Assembly: GCF_958295425.1 (NCBI RefSeq)
Contig: NC_081134.1
Location: 6,694,054 to 6,758,053, forward strand
Source: Solea solea
Lineage: Eukaryota; Chordata; Actinopteri; Pleuronectiformes; Soleidae
Direction of reading: 5' to 3'
Length of the DNA stretch: 64,000 nt
A model generated the notes under the pieces. The model was not told the origin of the DNA, did not search any database, and saw only the letters and a program-made list of their open reading frames with translations. Below are positions 24,900 through 38,255 of this stretch, in pieces. The position numbers and the translations under genes were made by a program. Each line of letters begins with the position of its first letter. Position 1 is the first letter of the stretch.

Positions 24900-25975
24900 C
24901 TATAACAATAAAGTATTCACATGCATGTGTTTCCTGCTGTAGGTGCTACAGTTGACACCATTAAAGCTTACTGCTGTGTACAATACCAAAAAGACAATAA
25001 TTGTCTGTTACTCTATCATGCGACTAAGGATAAAGATTTATTCTATTAGGGAATCAATTGTTCTTGTCACGAGGCACATAGAACAACCAGCAAGATAATA
25101 GGAGTCAAGGGCAAAAATGTTCATTTAACTTGAGAGCAAGTCAATGTGGATGTATGAAAAATCCAGATAAATTATGTTAACAGAAGCAACACACACCAAT
25201 GGATCATCAAAATATATGTGTGTGTGTGTGTGTGTTTGCTGCATGTTGCCGACCATTCATCCACACTATATTGATATGCACTGATATTGATCACCACCCA
25301 GCAATCCACCAATACCAGCCATCTAGGTGTGAAGAATCAGATGTTGCAGGGTCTTGAGGGGATCGGACATGTGCATGATGCATGAGCACTGCAGGGAGTG
25401 GGAAGTCGGATAATGTACCTCAGATATATTCTTTCACGCATAGCGGCCTTCAGAGGAACTAACTGATTAAGTCCTCAACCCCCACACAAGTGAGCGTGAT
25501 TCTGATATGGTAACCATGAATGTTGGTACGCAGCAGTACTGCACACAGTGTGGCTGTGTCTCAGCTCTCTTCATTTCCACACACTATGAAATAATCCTGC
25601 CAAATCTGCACTTATCGTAAGGCTCAAAGGACCAGAAATGATGCTACTTTTCCTCTGATGGTAACATCTTTTTTTACTAGTACATATCATTGTGAGACAT
25701 AGCTGTCCATCAAAAATACACTAAAAAATGAATTACACAATTAATTTGCTTTACCATAATACCAAAATTATTAACCTGCAAATGGGCATGAAATGTGGTC
25801 AGTCCAGTAAGTGAAATGCACAGTTGAGTGCAGCTCATTATTCACTGTCACAGCAAGTGACAGGTACATCAGCCCTGAAGATGCACACGGCGAGGTATTT
25901 ATAAATAACAGCGACACGAGCTAAACATCCCCTCCCACAATCACACAGCTATTGTTCTTATGACACTCCTCCTAA
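24900..25975. other. Intergenic; (TG)n run
   Basis: No exon is recognised. (TG)n at about 25217-25235. Confidence 0.45.
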
Positions 25976-25979
25976 CCCT

Positions 25980-26180
25980 GCGTTGACTTCCATTCATTTG
26001 AACAGCCTAAACAAAGCTTTATTCCTAACCTCATCCATAACCAGTTAATGCTTAACCCTAAACTTAATTCAAACGCATTGTCCTAAACTTCAGAAATAAG
26101 GTTCTGCCTCAATGGGACCAGGTTCTGGACCCCATGAGGACTACTGAGGAATGAGGAATACAAGCACACACACACACATA
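25980..26180. repeat. (CA)n-associated dispersed repeat, copy 3
   Basis: CGTTGACTTCCATTCATTTG is followed by a degenerate TTAACCCTAAACTTAA stretch, GGTTCTGGACCCCATGAGG and a short (CA)n at about 26165-26177. It is a diverged member of the family at 13822 and 15253. Confidence 0.45.
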
Positions 26181-26184
26181 GATC

Positions 26185-26960
26185 ATGCTCCTTTTCCTTT
26201 CACATCTGGCACATGAAGCAAGAAATCCCATGTGCAAACACTCTGACACTATAAGCTCTCTATTTATAACTTAAGAAAAAAAAAGTACACCAGAGAGAAT
26301 GTGCTGAAATCCAACATGGCCCCCATGTCCACCTGTCACTGTCTACCAGGCACTCGTCCCTGAGAGCAACTCAGCGCAAAGTTCCCTTTAATTGGGTGCA
26401 TCTGTCCCCAGGGTGCGACAGGGAGCCGTGTCAAACAGCAGATGCAGTAATGGTTCACTGTGGGAGCTGTGCATTAAACACACATTTCAGCAGAGCCACC
26501 AAGGAACACTTTGGCACATGCACCTGCAGTGGTGCTCTCCTTTATGAATTCCCATTGTTCAGCCATCATCCAACTCATCGGACCATATTAAGAATCCAGC
26601 ATCACTGCAACAAATTCCACAGTTTGTACAAGGGGTGTTTATTATTCTTTGAGCTGCTGTCGGAGACGCTGAGAGGAACTGCAACCTGCAAATTGATGAG
26701 ACAACTGTACATTGGCCCCAAGGGATCAACAGTGGTTTTGATAATAGCTTTTACATTAATGGCTTTCATAATGAGCCAGACTCTGTTTATTCTCTCTGCG
26801 TTCTGTTCTCTGTTATGTAATGCCTGAGAAAAAAAAGTCAACAAGAAAGTGAAAGGACTCTCTAATGTCTATATACAGTGTGTTGTGTATGTTACACATT
26901 GGATAGTTTCATTGAATGGTAACTTTTCACTAAAATTTTAATAATTTAAAATTCTAATTC
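26185..26960. other. Intergenic; unexplained low-repeat block at about 26290-26830
   Basis: No known exon is recognised. The block holds a 143-aa plus-strand ORF (26396-26827) with a C-terminal hydrophobic run. It has no recognisable family, no splice context I could support and no signal peptide. It is free of obvious repeats, so a conserved non-coding element is possible but unproven. Confidence 0.35.
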
Positions 26961-26976
26961 ATAAGATACTTATGTC

Positions 26977-27213
26977 GGTTTCCTCCCACAGTCCAAAAAC
27001 ATGTAATATGTTTACTATATTAGGTAAATTGGACACTCTAAATTGACCATAGGTGTGAGTGTGAGGGTGAATAGTTGTTTGTCTCTATATGTCCCTGTGA
27101 TGGACTGGCAATTTGTCCAGGGTGTACACTGCCTATTGCCCTATGTCAACTGGGATTGCCACCAGTGCCGTGACCTTCATGTGGAGGATAAAGCCATAGA
27201 AAATGGATGGATG
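26977..27213 (+). mobile_element. L2-like retroposon 3' end with 14-bp target-site duplication
   Basis: The element runs from GGTTTCCTCCCACAGTCC through TAAATTGGACACTCTAAATT and GGACTGGCAATTTGTCCAGG to AAAATGGATGGATG. I recognise this as the 3' tail of an abundant fish retroposon, probably L2 clade. It is flanked by an exact duplication AAGATACTTATGTC at 26963-26976 and 27214-27227, showing target-primed insertion. It is 5' truncated and non-coding. Confidence 0.75.
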
Positions 27214-27233
27214 AAGATACTTATGTCAGTAAT

Positions 27234-27252
27234 GGGGGGGGGGGGGGGGGGG
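27234..27252. repeat. G19 homopolymer
   Basis: Nineteen consecutive G on the plus strand, 6 bp after the target duplication of the retroposon. Its length is uncertain in any assembly. Confidence 0.8.
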
Positions 27253-27254
27253 CA

Positions 27255-28870
27255 CTGTGTAATCAGACATCTCATGATGGACCTGCTACCTCAGCAATGT
27301 AAAAACACACAAAGAGGTCATTGGCTTCTTCTAAAACAGGACCCTGATTCAGAGTCAATGTAAAAATGCAAGACGAACCACAGTGTTAAGGAACATGAGC
27401 CAAAGCTTTGGAAACATCCCCCACGGTCTCCTGACCTAAAAGTGACTGAAAATCAGTAAGTAACTCTTAAACACGCTGTATGTGCAGCATCTCCTCGAAA
27501 AGCTATAGCTGTAAAGCGTCCTAAAATTATCTCTAGGATTTGAAGTGATCTGTGCTGCAGAGAGTTGTGATTAAACATGTTCTAAATTAAGAAAATAACA
27601 AGCTGTGACATGTCCCAAATATGCATGGCAGAGTGCACATTTGTGTGGAGCGGATAGGTTTAATCAGCATCATGTGAACTCGTATGACAATGGTTTGAAT
27701 GTAACCAGTTAATGCCTTTAACTCTAAGTGCATAACTTCTCCTCTTTCTCTTATTTGATTAAATGGGAGAATAGCCCTGTACATGCATTACATTTCCTCT
27801 TTTCTCATACATCACCCGAGACAAACATGTAAATAAGTAATAGCGTGGCCACTCTTCAGAACTAGGTTTAATTTAAAAACACACAGCTTAATGGAGGGGC
27901 GAGGGTCTTGAGTGGTGACAACCTCTGTAATTTGCCACACACACACACACACACACAGATACACAATTGTACAGGCACAAAGACATCCACATCTAGCAAA
28001 CATAAGGCCATTAATCAAAGTGTCTGTGGGGAAGGACTCCTGGGTAAAAACCTCTCAAATTAGATATTTATTTCACATGTTTATTCAGAGTGTGAGGTCA
28101 GTGTGTGTGTGTGTGTGTGTGTGTGTGATGAAGAGGCACCTCATGCTGTGTAAGGCAGAACAACATGAACAAATATGTAAATTCATTGCGTCCACAACAG
28201 ACTCCATGATCTTTTTTTTTCTGCAGATAGCTTGTCACATTTCAATCCTTTTTTTAATACATATTCGTGGGTACTGTATGTGTATATCGCTGGATTCTCC
28301 ACAGGTGGCCATGCTCTCCAGAAAATTGCATCACATACAGTGTGAATATACCTTGAATGTGTTCATGTAGCGATTTATTAGGAACATGGATGTAGACGGA
28401 TCTTTATGAAAGCGTCTTTCATTATTTAGATGTTACCCACAAAGCCTTGAGGGAGAATAAAAACAGTATTTTTTTTCATACGGAAACCTTTCACAACACA
28501 TGTTTAACTGCAGCAGATTGATCATTTTTATCATCCAGCTCTTTGCTCGTAGCCCGAAAGCCGAGACAACCAAACCCATTAGCCTGGCACAGATTATTTA
28601 AAATCCTTTATTAAAATTGTAAATCGTTTTCTTTCCCAGATATGAAGAGCTGATTTATATCAGTCAGTGTATGATCACTTCTAATAAAGTGAACTTGAGG
28701 AGGACGACATTTGATATTAGGGAACAATATTATGGATGGTATTATCTCCTGGATTGTTTTCATGGTTTAACAGGATATTAGAAGTACAAGCAGTAAAAGT
28801 TACTTTATCAGAGCATAATTAAGGGCAATATCAATATTGTTATTGTTCTAAATCAAAACAATAACAAAGA
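27255..28870. other. Intergenic; (CA)n and (GT)n runs
   Basis: No exon is recognised. (CA)n at about 27936-27957 and (GT)n at about 28101-28127. Confidence 0.45.
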
Positions 28871-28875
28871 CATAC

Positions 28876-29215
28876 TTTAACCCTTAGTGACGGCCCTTAT
28901 ATTAATCACATTCATACCACTAAGCACAAATATTATTCATTATTATATTCTACTTTCATTGAGCTGATTTTTTTCACCTATATCTGACCTAATTATAAAA
29001 AAAAATTAACCCTTTAAATGACAGGTTTTTGTCATGATGCCATAATGTTTTTAGATGATTTTTTTTTTAATATACGACATGCAAAGTAGATTTTTTTTTA
29101 TTTTCACCCAGACATAATAAAATAAATGCAATATGCTTTAATGGAGGTGAGATAAAAACAAATTGCAGTTTGAATGGGTTTCAATAGGACATTTTTGGTA
29201 TTTAACGGTCTGAGT
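28876..29215. repeat. Possible degenerate DNA-transposon remnant
   Basis: The block has TTTAACCCTTAGTGACGGCC near 28878 and TTAACCCTTTAAATGACAGG near 29007, both like ends of fish DNA elements with TTAACCCTT termini. The rest is very AT-rich and no second end could be fixed. Confidence 0.3.
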
Positions 29216-29219
29216 GTAA

Positions 29220-32200
29220 CACTTGTTTGTACACAGTTAGCCCCGCAGTAGTATCCGAGCTGGAAACAACAAGATCTAATACAATCTTGCCAAAATTCAT
29301 GCTATACGTATGAACACAGATGAAATTAGTCACTATCAGGCTTCCAAAAAATTAAAAGAGTGTTAGAATTGTTTTGGCTAGTGTAAGTACTCTTTTCAAC
29401 AAAACATACATTAGTCTTGTCATTTTTAGCTGTCTTAATATTGAAATGTTTTCTACGACATCTTTCTATCACGTTATATCAATCTGTCTTGTTAAAGATA
29501 TAAGATGGAGGTTTGTCTCTGGTCTCTCTGTCTCTCTTTTAAAGAGTGTGTTAAAAGCGACATCTATAATAAATGTCATTTTGTGTGGAGGGAGTTTTAC
29601 TGTCCTGTTATGGTTCATAACATTTTAAAAGTTGCTCAGAATGGCATTTGTGATATGTTGGGAGTGTGTACAGTGCTTCCTATGTATTTTAACCTTGAGC
29701 ACTACATTTCCCATGTGACACTGCATGAAAAAGCCCAGATGTGCGCGTGTTCACTGACTGCAAGCCAAGGATCTTTGCACCCCAGGGGGGAACTTCTGCA
29801 GTTGCCAGAAGGTATGAAACATTGTATTATGGCTGTGAGGATTGTACTATTTCTCTGTCTGTCGGTCTGTTCATGCCGGGCTACTTTTATTTATGTAGCC
29901 ACAAAAATCACACAATTATGTGTCACAGAGCACAGGTTACAATCTGCATATCCCTTTAAAATCTATATTCTTAGATATTTCAAATGGAGATTGTTTTGTA
30001 ATGTTAGCTATTCATTCATGTCGGTTATATATACTTAACAAAAATTGCACACCTGTGCAATGATCATAAACCTGCCAAGGATTATTGTAGTAAAGTTGTA
30101 ATCTCATTAAGAGAAACAAGCATGTAGGAAATCTTGAATCATGGAGAAAAGGAATAGGAGCAAAACCAAACCCATTTTATTTTGCATTTGTATTTTTGTT
30201 TAGTGTATTGTATTTATATTACTATTTTTGAGCATAATGCAAGCATAGCAAAAAAAAAAACTACCTAAATAGCAGTATTTAGGCAGTTTTGTATTTATTT
30301 ATTTTTTAAATAAATAAAATAAATTTTTGCTTTGTCGATACATTCCAGGGTCAGTAAAGCAATTCAGCTATTGATTGACGATTTTTGTTTCTAATAATAG
30401 ACTATGCAATATTTTGTGTGCAGGTTCCAGAGGGTGACCAACCTCACCTTGGATTGGATTATTGTGTTAGTAAAAGAGATAAATGATGGGAAGACATGGG
30501 CAGGGCAGTCATTTTAAATAATCAATGCTGAGAAAGTGACTGAATCATTCAGCTCAAGGCTTCACAAGTGACTCACTCTACAGCCTCACAGATCATGTGC
30601 AATCTGGAGTGGTTTTAATATTAACATTACATGCTTCAATTGAGACTTTGTGACGACTATTTTTTTTAAAAATACTTGTATAAATCGCAAATTTACAGAA
30701 GCCTTTTCACAAAATAACAAAAGAAGAATAAATTGTTACAAACTCAGGGCAAATTGACAAATAAATTTGTACTGAAAACATTCATCATTCCCTATTTTGA
30801 CCATTTATTGCCCCCTTATTTATGTGTTTTTTACAGTAGCCTGGAAGTGTAAACCATTATTACAAAACAGGAAACACTTTTACAAATCTCCTCAAAAATG
30901 TCACAATCACAGTCCTTACAGAAAGAACGTCAAGACACTATTCTGACGGAAAGGGAATTTCGAAAGCAAATTTACAAGATGTGAAACACACAATTTTAAT
31001 AACTAATTTCACCAGTACTGTTCTGTACTGCTATAAACAAAAGAGTCGCAAACCAGTTACCAGCTGCAAATCTCACATAACACCACTTCCTTTCAACCTG
31101 GCTTTCAAAATAAGAGCCACGGATTTCAGATTTTTACTACTTCTTGTCTCAAAATGTGTTTTTTTTTAAAAAAAACACATTTGGTACATTCACTTTCGCA
31201 TTTTGTAAATGTGTTTGTAAAAAAAGTTTCAAATGTTCTTAAAGTGTTTGAGGTTTTGTAATAATGGTTTGTATCATAGTATCTGCCACTGAACACCAAC
31301 ACCAAAATCACAGCAAGCGCAAATGTAATGGAGCAGGAGATACAACTTTACATTCCTGTTTGTACAAACACGCATGCTTGTGTTGCACGCTTACACACTG
31401 CAAGGCAACAGCATCCTGCTGGTTATCTCTACTTTATATTAAACAGATACACACGGAAAACAAAACACTGACAAATGGAATAACAACAGCTTTTGACTGC
31501 TTGTGTACGCCACAAGACAGTGTGCATATGTTTGTAAAAGGTGAATTAAGACGTTGCTGAATATTGCCTCTTGTCATCTCATAAAATGAAAATAGTTTTT
31601 CAACATACCAGCACAAACTTTATGTGCATCATAGACTGTAGCAGTCGTACATAGAGTTTTGTTGAAGCAGTCGTGCTGGATTCTATCAATACATTCTAAG
31701 ACTCTTTCTGTTTGTGTCAGTACAAAGTTGTTATTCCTGCTTAGTCAGTGCAGCGTCTGTCTTCATGTCTCAGAGTTCAGTCAGTCGTTCCTTGTGTGTG
31801 AAGTCATTACCAAAAAGATTTTTGTCAAAAGATGTCTGTGTGCTTTGACCCTCCCTATACCCTTTGATGGAAAAGGTGAGCTGTCTGCACTGAATGTTGA
31901 ACTTCATAATAGAAAATAGGAAAGCTATCTCTTTCAAATTATTGATCTTTCATGGGTGAAATGGAAGTCTTTCATGTCTGAGGAAGTGAAAGGGCAAAGA
32001 GGGAGAAGAAACCAGTTTACCTTTTTTTTAACTTGTTAATTTCAGTATTTTGTGTTCCAGTTTTTTTTTTTTTTCAAAAGGATGGAGTCAGCAAGCGTCA
32101 AAAATGACATTTGCATTTGTAGAGTTATCATAGAGTTATCAGTTATTCATGTTCAAAGGTGAAAACGTTTGATTGGGTGATTGCACATCAAAAATGCATA

Positions 32201-33435
32201 TGAGTTTTCCTTGTTATTAGCATGCAAATACATGCACATGGGAACCACCCATACAGCCGTTACTACTGCGTGGCCCTCCATCTCAACTGAAGAGTCATTT
32301 TTTCTCGCAGAAAGTTTCTATGGCCACATTTCAAACCTGACAAAAAGAATTCCTGACGTCTGATGGTGGGACTGCAGATTGCCTTTCTCAAGCACTTTCA
32401 CAGCTCTACACTCCCGTCACTGTTCCACTTTGAGGAGAAGTTATGCTAACTATGGCATATGTGTGTGTTTGAGCCATATTTTAGACGGCGGCCTCAAAAA
32501 GGCATTTTTGCCCACAGAAACTCGATTTTCAATTTTAATTTTTTGGCTCATTCTCTGTGGGAAAATCTACTCAGACAGTTTGGCAATCACGACCATGCTA
32601 TGTTCAAAGTGACATAAATCACCTTTCTTTTCAATTTTGACACCCATGGTTTGAACTTCAGTCTTCTAGCCAAGGTCACCAGCTTCTGCCATGTGATTGG
32701 CTTATGAGATATTTGTGTTAAAGAGCAGTTTATAGAGTGTAAGTCACAGATGATCCAACTTTTTAAGATGTCTGATGACTGATATAACTTTTTGGAAACA
32801 AGTAAATAACAATTTAGAGATGGAAGAAAGGGTAAAAGTGTATTTTCCATCATCATTTACATTTATTATTTATCATCAGACTCCGGCTGGCACAGCTCCT
32901 GACATGTCTCATCCTTTTTCTATTGAGTCGTCAGAGTGTAAAAAGTTGCAGAGACAGTACATTCTGGTCCTTAAACTTTTCCTGGAGAGCTCAAACTCTG
33001 CATCGGTCAACAGAACATGATGTAGAGTGCGGTGTCTTTTATTTATACTGAAACATTTCTTGACAACATCCAAAGTCTAAATGGCAACATGTGCCCGTGC
33101 AGTTTACACTTGCACATCTTTCTCTGCTCTCGTCCTTCTTGTGTATTCCATCCTCCTGCTCTGCTGTCAGCTCTGCTCAGTGTTTTTACCCAGCAGCCCC
33201 AGGCCTCCCTAATGGCTGTTCATAGTGCTAATGGGGCGATGAGAACGAAGGAGGAGCACAGAAGTGACGGACAGCACACAGTCAGGTGATTGAGCTTTTA
33301 GTAATGTGGGTGGAAAAGTACAGTAAATATAGGCTGATTGATACCAGAGCTACTGTAACATGGTCAAGGCACCAATGTCTGAGGTCTGTCCTGTTAGTGT
33401 AGTGACCTGAGCATCCAAGCAGTGTAGTGTGTAAC
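29220..33435. other. Intergenic; palindrome at 31152-31182
   Basis: No exon is recognised in 4.2 kb. The palindrome has arms AAATGTG plus T8-9 and its complement around a centre at 31167. A 177-aa ORF at 29505-30038 has no recognisable family. Confidence 0.45.
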
Positions 33436-33438
33436 TTT

Positions 33439-33660
33439 TAATTAGGGATGGAACGATACCACTTTATTGTACCGATATCACAAACTCCAGTATCTACTGA
33501 TACCGATATTAGTCTGGCACAGTCATTTTAGACTATTTATGAACGTATGAAGCTGTATGAAGGAAACACATTTGTGCTGAGTCATTTGAAAGACATCATT
33601 CTCCAACTGTGTAACAAATATTGTTCTCCCAAAAACAAGAAATGAACAGCCCAAACATGA
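33439..33660. mobile_element. hAT-like MITE fragment (ATACCGATA type)
   Basis: It begins TTAGGGATGGAACGATACC and continues with ACTGATACCGATATTAG, a pattern I recognise from fish non-autonomous hAT elements. The right boundary is uncertain and there is no transposase. Confidence 0.5.
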
Positions 33661-33664
33661 CTCA

Positions 33665-34110
33665 GCTAAAATGCTTTTTACAGTCTGTGCACAGTGAAGC
33701 ATGCTGGCTTTTTGATATTGAACTAATATCTTTTCCATTCAAACCACTGTTAAATGAGTTCAGCCTATTAAGCTGATCAGTTCCACACTAGTCTCTGTGT
33801 GATTTGATCTCATGTCTTCCGTTGACATCCCAGCACTGCACACAGAATTATTTCAATTATGACTGTAATTAGACAAAGTACTTGCAGGTGTTTCCATTGA
33901 AGGGTAAAGGTTATGGTTAAGGTTAAGGTAAGGAGTGAGGGAATGCATTATGTCTATGAGGGTGCAAATGTGTGTGTGTGAGCCTGTGTGTGTCGGGGGA
34001 TTTTTATAAGGTGTAAAACAATAGCCATAAAAATCAAACTTGTATTCCACACCTACACAGTTTGTGTGTGTTTGTGTGTGTTTGTGTGTGTGTGTGTGTG
34101 AGAGAGAGAT
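33665..34110. repeat. (TG)n-associated dispersed repeat, copy 4 (inverted)
   Basis: GGTTATGGTTAAGGTTAAGG at about 33908 is the complement of the CCTTAACC-type stretch. It is followed by GGGAATGCATTATGTCTATGAG and TG-rich runs ending in (TG)n at about 34082-34100. This is the dispersed repeat family of 13822 in reverse orientation. Confidence 0.45.
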
Positions 34111-34114
34111 GCAG

Positions 34115-35845
34115 CATGACTACAGAATAATTTCAAATTGAAACCAGTGGCATGGCTGCAGAAGGCCAATATTTGTGGCAGTGTTTCTGTGCTGCAGGCA
34201 ACCAAAGTGAAATACCACTGCAATAATGTGACGTAAACTGTGATACAGAAAAACCCCCAGTGTAGATAAATAAAACTGCTGCATCGGTCTGTCTCTTAGG
34301 TCTGTTCTTCACTCTTAGCTGTTGTACAAGTTTGAGAAAGTACATTGCAGTTGGCCACACGTGATCTCTTCTGCTCTGTTTAACTGAGCCACAGGGAGTT
34401 GGTTGATTAGTTCATGATAGTTCGTTCGTAGACTGTATCTGACAAAGCGATGTCCTCAACAACCGCCATCTGCTTCATTTTGTTCACTTTATATCCTGCA
34501 GCAGCAAAATATGATCAACGCTTTACAAGTTTTATAATGTTCGCTTTAAGCTATGGACTCAGGCCATGTCATTATGTTTTACATATTTTCATTATTTATT
34601 TTTTCATTTTCATTTCAGTGCTTAGTGTACAAAATAAGAACATTCCAAGTGTAATACTTAATTGTTATTGAACGTCTTTGTCACTGAATGAACAGGAATG
34701 CCTTAATAACATGGACAAAAAACACAATCACAAAATCTTTTCTTAAAGTTAGTTGATAACTAACTAATTTGCTTCTTACCCTCGTCTCATTAGCCTCCTT
34801 CTGTTCTCAGCCACTTTATAACAAGCTTTACTAGTATCAGCATGATGGATTAACGGCACAGAAGTGTGTGTGTGTGTGTGTGTGTGCGTGCATGTGTCTG
34901 CAAAACATGAATGAATCTCGTATTATCTAGTATCTTATTAATCTAGTATATATACGTATGTGTAACAACATAATGTAAAAAGGAAGCGCTCCATACATTT
35001 AGACTTCTTTTCTGCTCCTTGATCTATATTTATTTCTGTGATGTTCCGAAGGTTTAATATTAATATTTATTAATTTTTCCTACTACTTTTTATTGTATGT
35101 GTGTATAAAAAACTATTTACTTTATTAGTGACCGTGATGCTAATGATTTTTCAACTGATTAACAAGCTGATTATTTTGTCCACAGCTTCAGGATTGGCAC
35201 TTATTTATCATTTAAAAATCACTTCAGTTGAACAATAAAAACAAATCTGGTCCAGGTTTGTTTGTGAGCTACAGTTTGGTTCACAGTGCGTTGTTGCTTT
35301 TATCAGCTGCAAGCCAAACTGAGCAGCTGTTCTTACAAGGTTGATGTCAAATCAAAAACGCATTCACCAACGTTTGAAATGAATCTTGAACATATCTGCC
35401 ACCGTTATCACGGTGAACTACAAACCGTAGTGGTTGACAGATGTAGCAGCGGTTAATAAGAGGGAGCAGGGGTCACGTCGGCTCAATTATCTGGACAAAA
35501 GATGCCCTCCACCCTGCCGCCTCAGTACAACGTGACACTAAAGTGCATGTGACATAATCGTCACCAAATGAGTCTGTGGGCTCATTACATCTGGTTATAA
35601 AGGCATTCATCGGACAAGGGAAATGAGAAATGGGGGAGGCATCTCTCTCTTTATGATGTGTAGTAGTTTCCACTTTGTTAACAGAAATGATCTCAAGACA
35701 ATTAATCTAATTCTCCTGAATCTACCTTTATTGAAATTAAATCACGCTGTTCACTTGGGGATAGAAATGTAATTGTTGGAGGTATTTATTGACAAATGCA
35801 TTTTAGAAAGAGAATACGGTACAGTTTGGAACGGTAAAGCCCTCG

Positions 35846-35877
<32 letters not shown>

Positions 35878-37790
35878 GACATATGTGACACTTGTGCACC
35901 TGCCAAGTTTAAACTCACCAGCTTGTGTATGTTGGTGAATCTGAATCATTCTAAATCGATAGACGAAGTTAAGTTATGAGAGATGGTACCTAAATGTTTC
36001 AAGACGGCAGAATTTGAAATAATTTTTTTTCTGGAGCATGTCCTCTGCTGTGAGAATATTAAAGAAGAAGAAGAAGAAGGAGCATGCTTTGCAATAACTG
36101 AGCCGGTGACTGCTGTGTCCCCCAAGGTTCAGACGGTGTTTGACGTTAAAGTTGATGCCATGAAATGAAATCACAGATTAGAAAATAAAGTTAACAGGGT
36201 GAAAGAGGACAAAGAACAGCACATCTGACAGGCCGGGATGAGAGGCTGCATGGCAGCAATTATTGGACATCGGTCATCATTAGATGGAATTTGTTCAAGG
36301 AAGTGGTGACGTCCACCAAGAACCATCAATCAGAGGTCATTCGTGATATAATTGTCAACCTAAAAACTTTTTGGGGCCAGAACCTGGTTTTAGGTAAACA
36401 AAGTGCTCCCTTACTGTCAGAGAGTGCAACGCCAGTGACGGATCATGGAAAATGTCACCAGTGTAGTAAACAAACATGATTCAGACACACAGCAGAGAAC
36501 CTAAGTGTCTTCTGTACTCCAGGACAAAGAGGTGACCCATTTAGCAGGTACATCCACTCGTTCTTTTGCAGTGTAGGCAAAATTGTAAAAGTTGTGGAAC
36601 AGGTCTGCGCCCCTGTCAGCCAGGAGAGTGCTAGACATTTAGAGTGTCTTGACCGAGGTCAGCTTACCAGGACAGGAGAGTTTGGAGATTCTGTTTCATA
36701 ATTCAGGAGACACTGTTGTTCTGTTTCTTTTTCATGAGATGGCAGCTGTCAGTGGAATCGTCGTATAAGAGCCACTGTGTGGGAATGTGAATCACCTCTG
36801 CAGTTTCTGAGCTGTTCAGTGTCCTCTAGGGTCCATGTTGGTTTAGCATAACTTCATTCTCATCTTAATAACTGCCCGGTCAGAACTGCTTCAGGGAAAA
36901 TGTTCACTTAATTTAGCAAAATGCTGAAGAAGGAGATTGAAAGCTGTGTCCTGGGGGTTAGAAAATGTAAAAGCACAAATTCATGGAAATGAAAACTGCT
37001 GGGAATGTGTGGTGTCCAGTTCTGCAGTTTGTGCCTCTCATTGAAACGTCCGTTTTCATATGTTGTTGCTAGATGGCAACTGAATTTAATAGTTGAATTG
37101 TCTAGAAAAGGAAAAGACACGAGTAGATGCAGTAGAAACAAAAACAAAGCTAAATTGTTGGCATACTTTTTGAATGACAGTACAGACACCGTGTAGCTCA
37201 ACAGACAAATCCACAACACCTGATGGAAAACATTCCCGTTGTCTGGCACTGTCTGACATGCATTCAAATGTAGGCCTATTTACCATAAAACCATAAAAGG
37301 GTTGTGGTTATTTCCTCTCTCTCCACTGATTCATAGTGCTTGCTCATTGTGTGATCTGTTGGGTTTCTTTCTTTCCCTTCTCTGCGTAAAAGAGCAAATC
37401 CCTTGAATAATTTGATTAGGTTTGATTTGACTGCTAAGCACGTTGTAACATTTGTTAAGAAAAATGCCATAAAAGAAAATAGCACTTCAATTGCATTTGA
37501 TTGCAACCTTGAACCTGATTCAAGTTGTGGAGATCAGGAAAATACAAATTTTTCCCAGGGGGATGCGCTTTTGTTTGGTTTTGTTTGGACCTGAACAAAG
37601 AGGTTGCTCAGTGTAATATGTTTTTCTCCTCTACCTTATTCTTTTGGTAGGTGTTCATGGATGTTTGTTGGTTGGTGATTAAAAATGTCACCTACTGTGT
37701 CTGTGAGATTACATGAGGGACAAAAGTGACAATGACTGAGATGAGGGAATACTCTGAATTCATCAGCATCTGTTAACTACAAACATACTA
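34115..37790. other. Intergenic; (TG)n and (CTGT)n microsatellites
   Basis: No exon is recognised. (TG)n at about 34865-34887, (CTGT)n at about 35846-35878 and (AAG)n at about 36063-36080. A 119-aa minus-strand ORF at 36908-37267 has no recognisable family. Confidence 0.45.
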
Positions 37791-38089
37791 TCATACTATT
37801 GTATGTCGTCCAAAATCAGTCAAAAAAGTCATTTATGTCGTCCAAAATCATTTATGGTGATTTATGTCGTCCAAAATCACCAAAAAAAGTCATAGTATTG
37901 TATGTCGTCCAAAATCAGTCAAAAAAGACATAGTATAGTATGTCGTCCAAAATCGGTCAAAAAAGTCATAGTATAGTATGTCGTCCAAAATCGGTCAAAA
38001 AAGTCATAGTATTGCATGTCGTCCAAAATCGGTCAAAAAAGTCATAGTATAGTATGTCGTCCAAAATCGGTCAAAAAAGTCATAGGATA

Positions 38090-38255
38090 GTATTTCTTTA
38101 GAAATGTGACAAAAAGGAAATGTGTTAGAGAGTCAGAGTTATGGCCTCATAACTCTAGTAGCCTCATGGATAAGACACTGGTTTCCCATACTAAAGATTG
38201 TGAGATCAAGTCCCATCCCGAGCAACCGTGTTGTTGTCTTTCTGGAAAACATAGT
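38090..38255 (+). pseudogene. tRNA-Arg-like module 1 in the satellite
   Basis: The module runs from TTTCTTTAGAAATGTGACAA to GTCTTTCTGGAAAACATAG. Its core (38155-38230) reads CTCATGGATAAGACACTGG, then TTTCCCATACTAA, then GAGATCAAGTCCCAT. The 5' part differs from the other modules (AACTCTAGTAGCCTC instead of CCCCAGTGGCCTC), so the acceptor and D-stem side is altered here. Confidence 0.7.

Noticed and set aside
26396..26827. 143-aa ORF as a membrane protein gene
   Set aside because: Only one hydrophobic stretch, no family resemblance and no splice or promoter support; kept only as part of an unexplained block.
29505..30038. 177-aa plus-strand ORF
   Set aside because: Length is within chance for AT-rich DNA with no recognisable domain; the overlapping ORFs do not support a gene.
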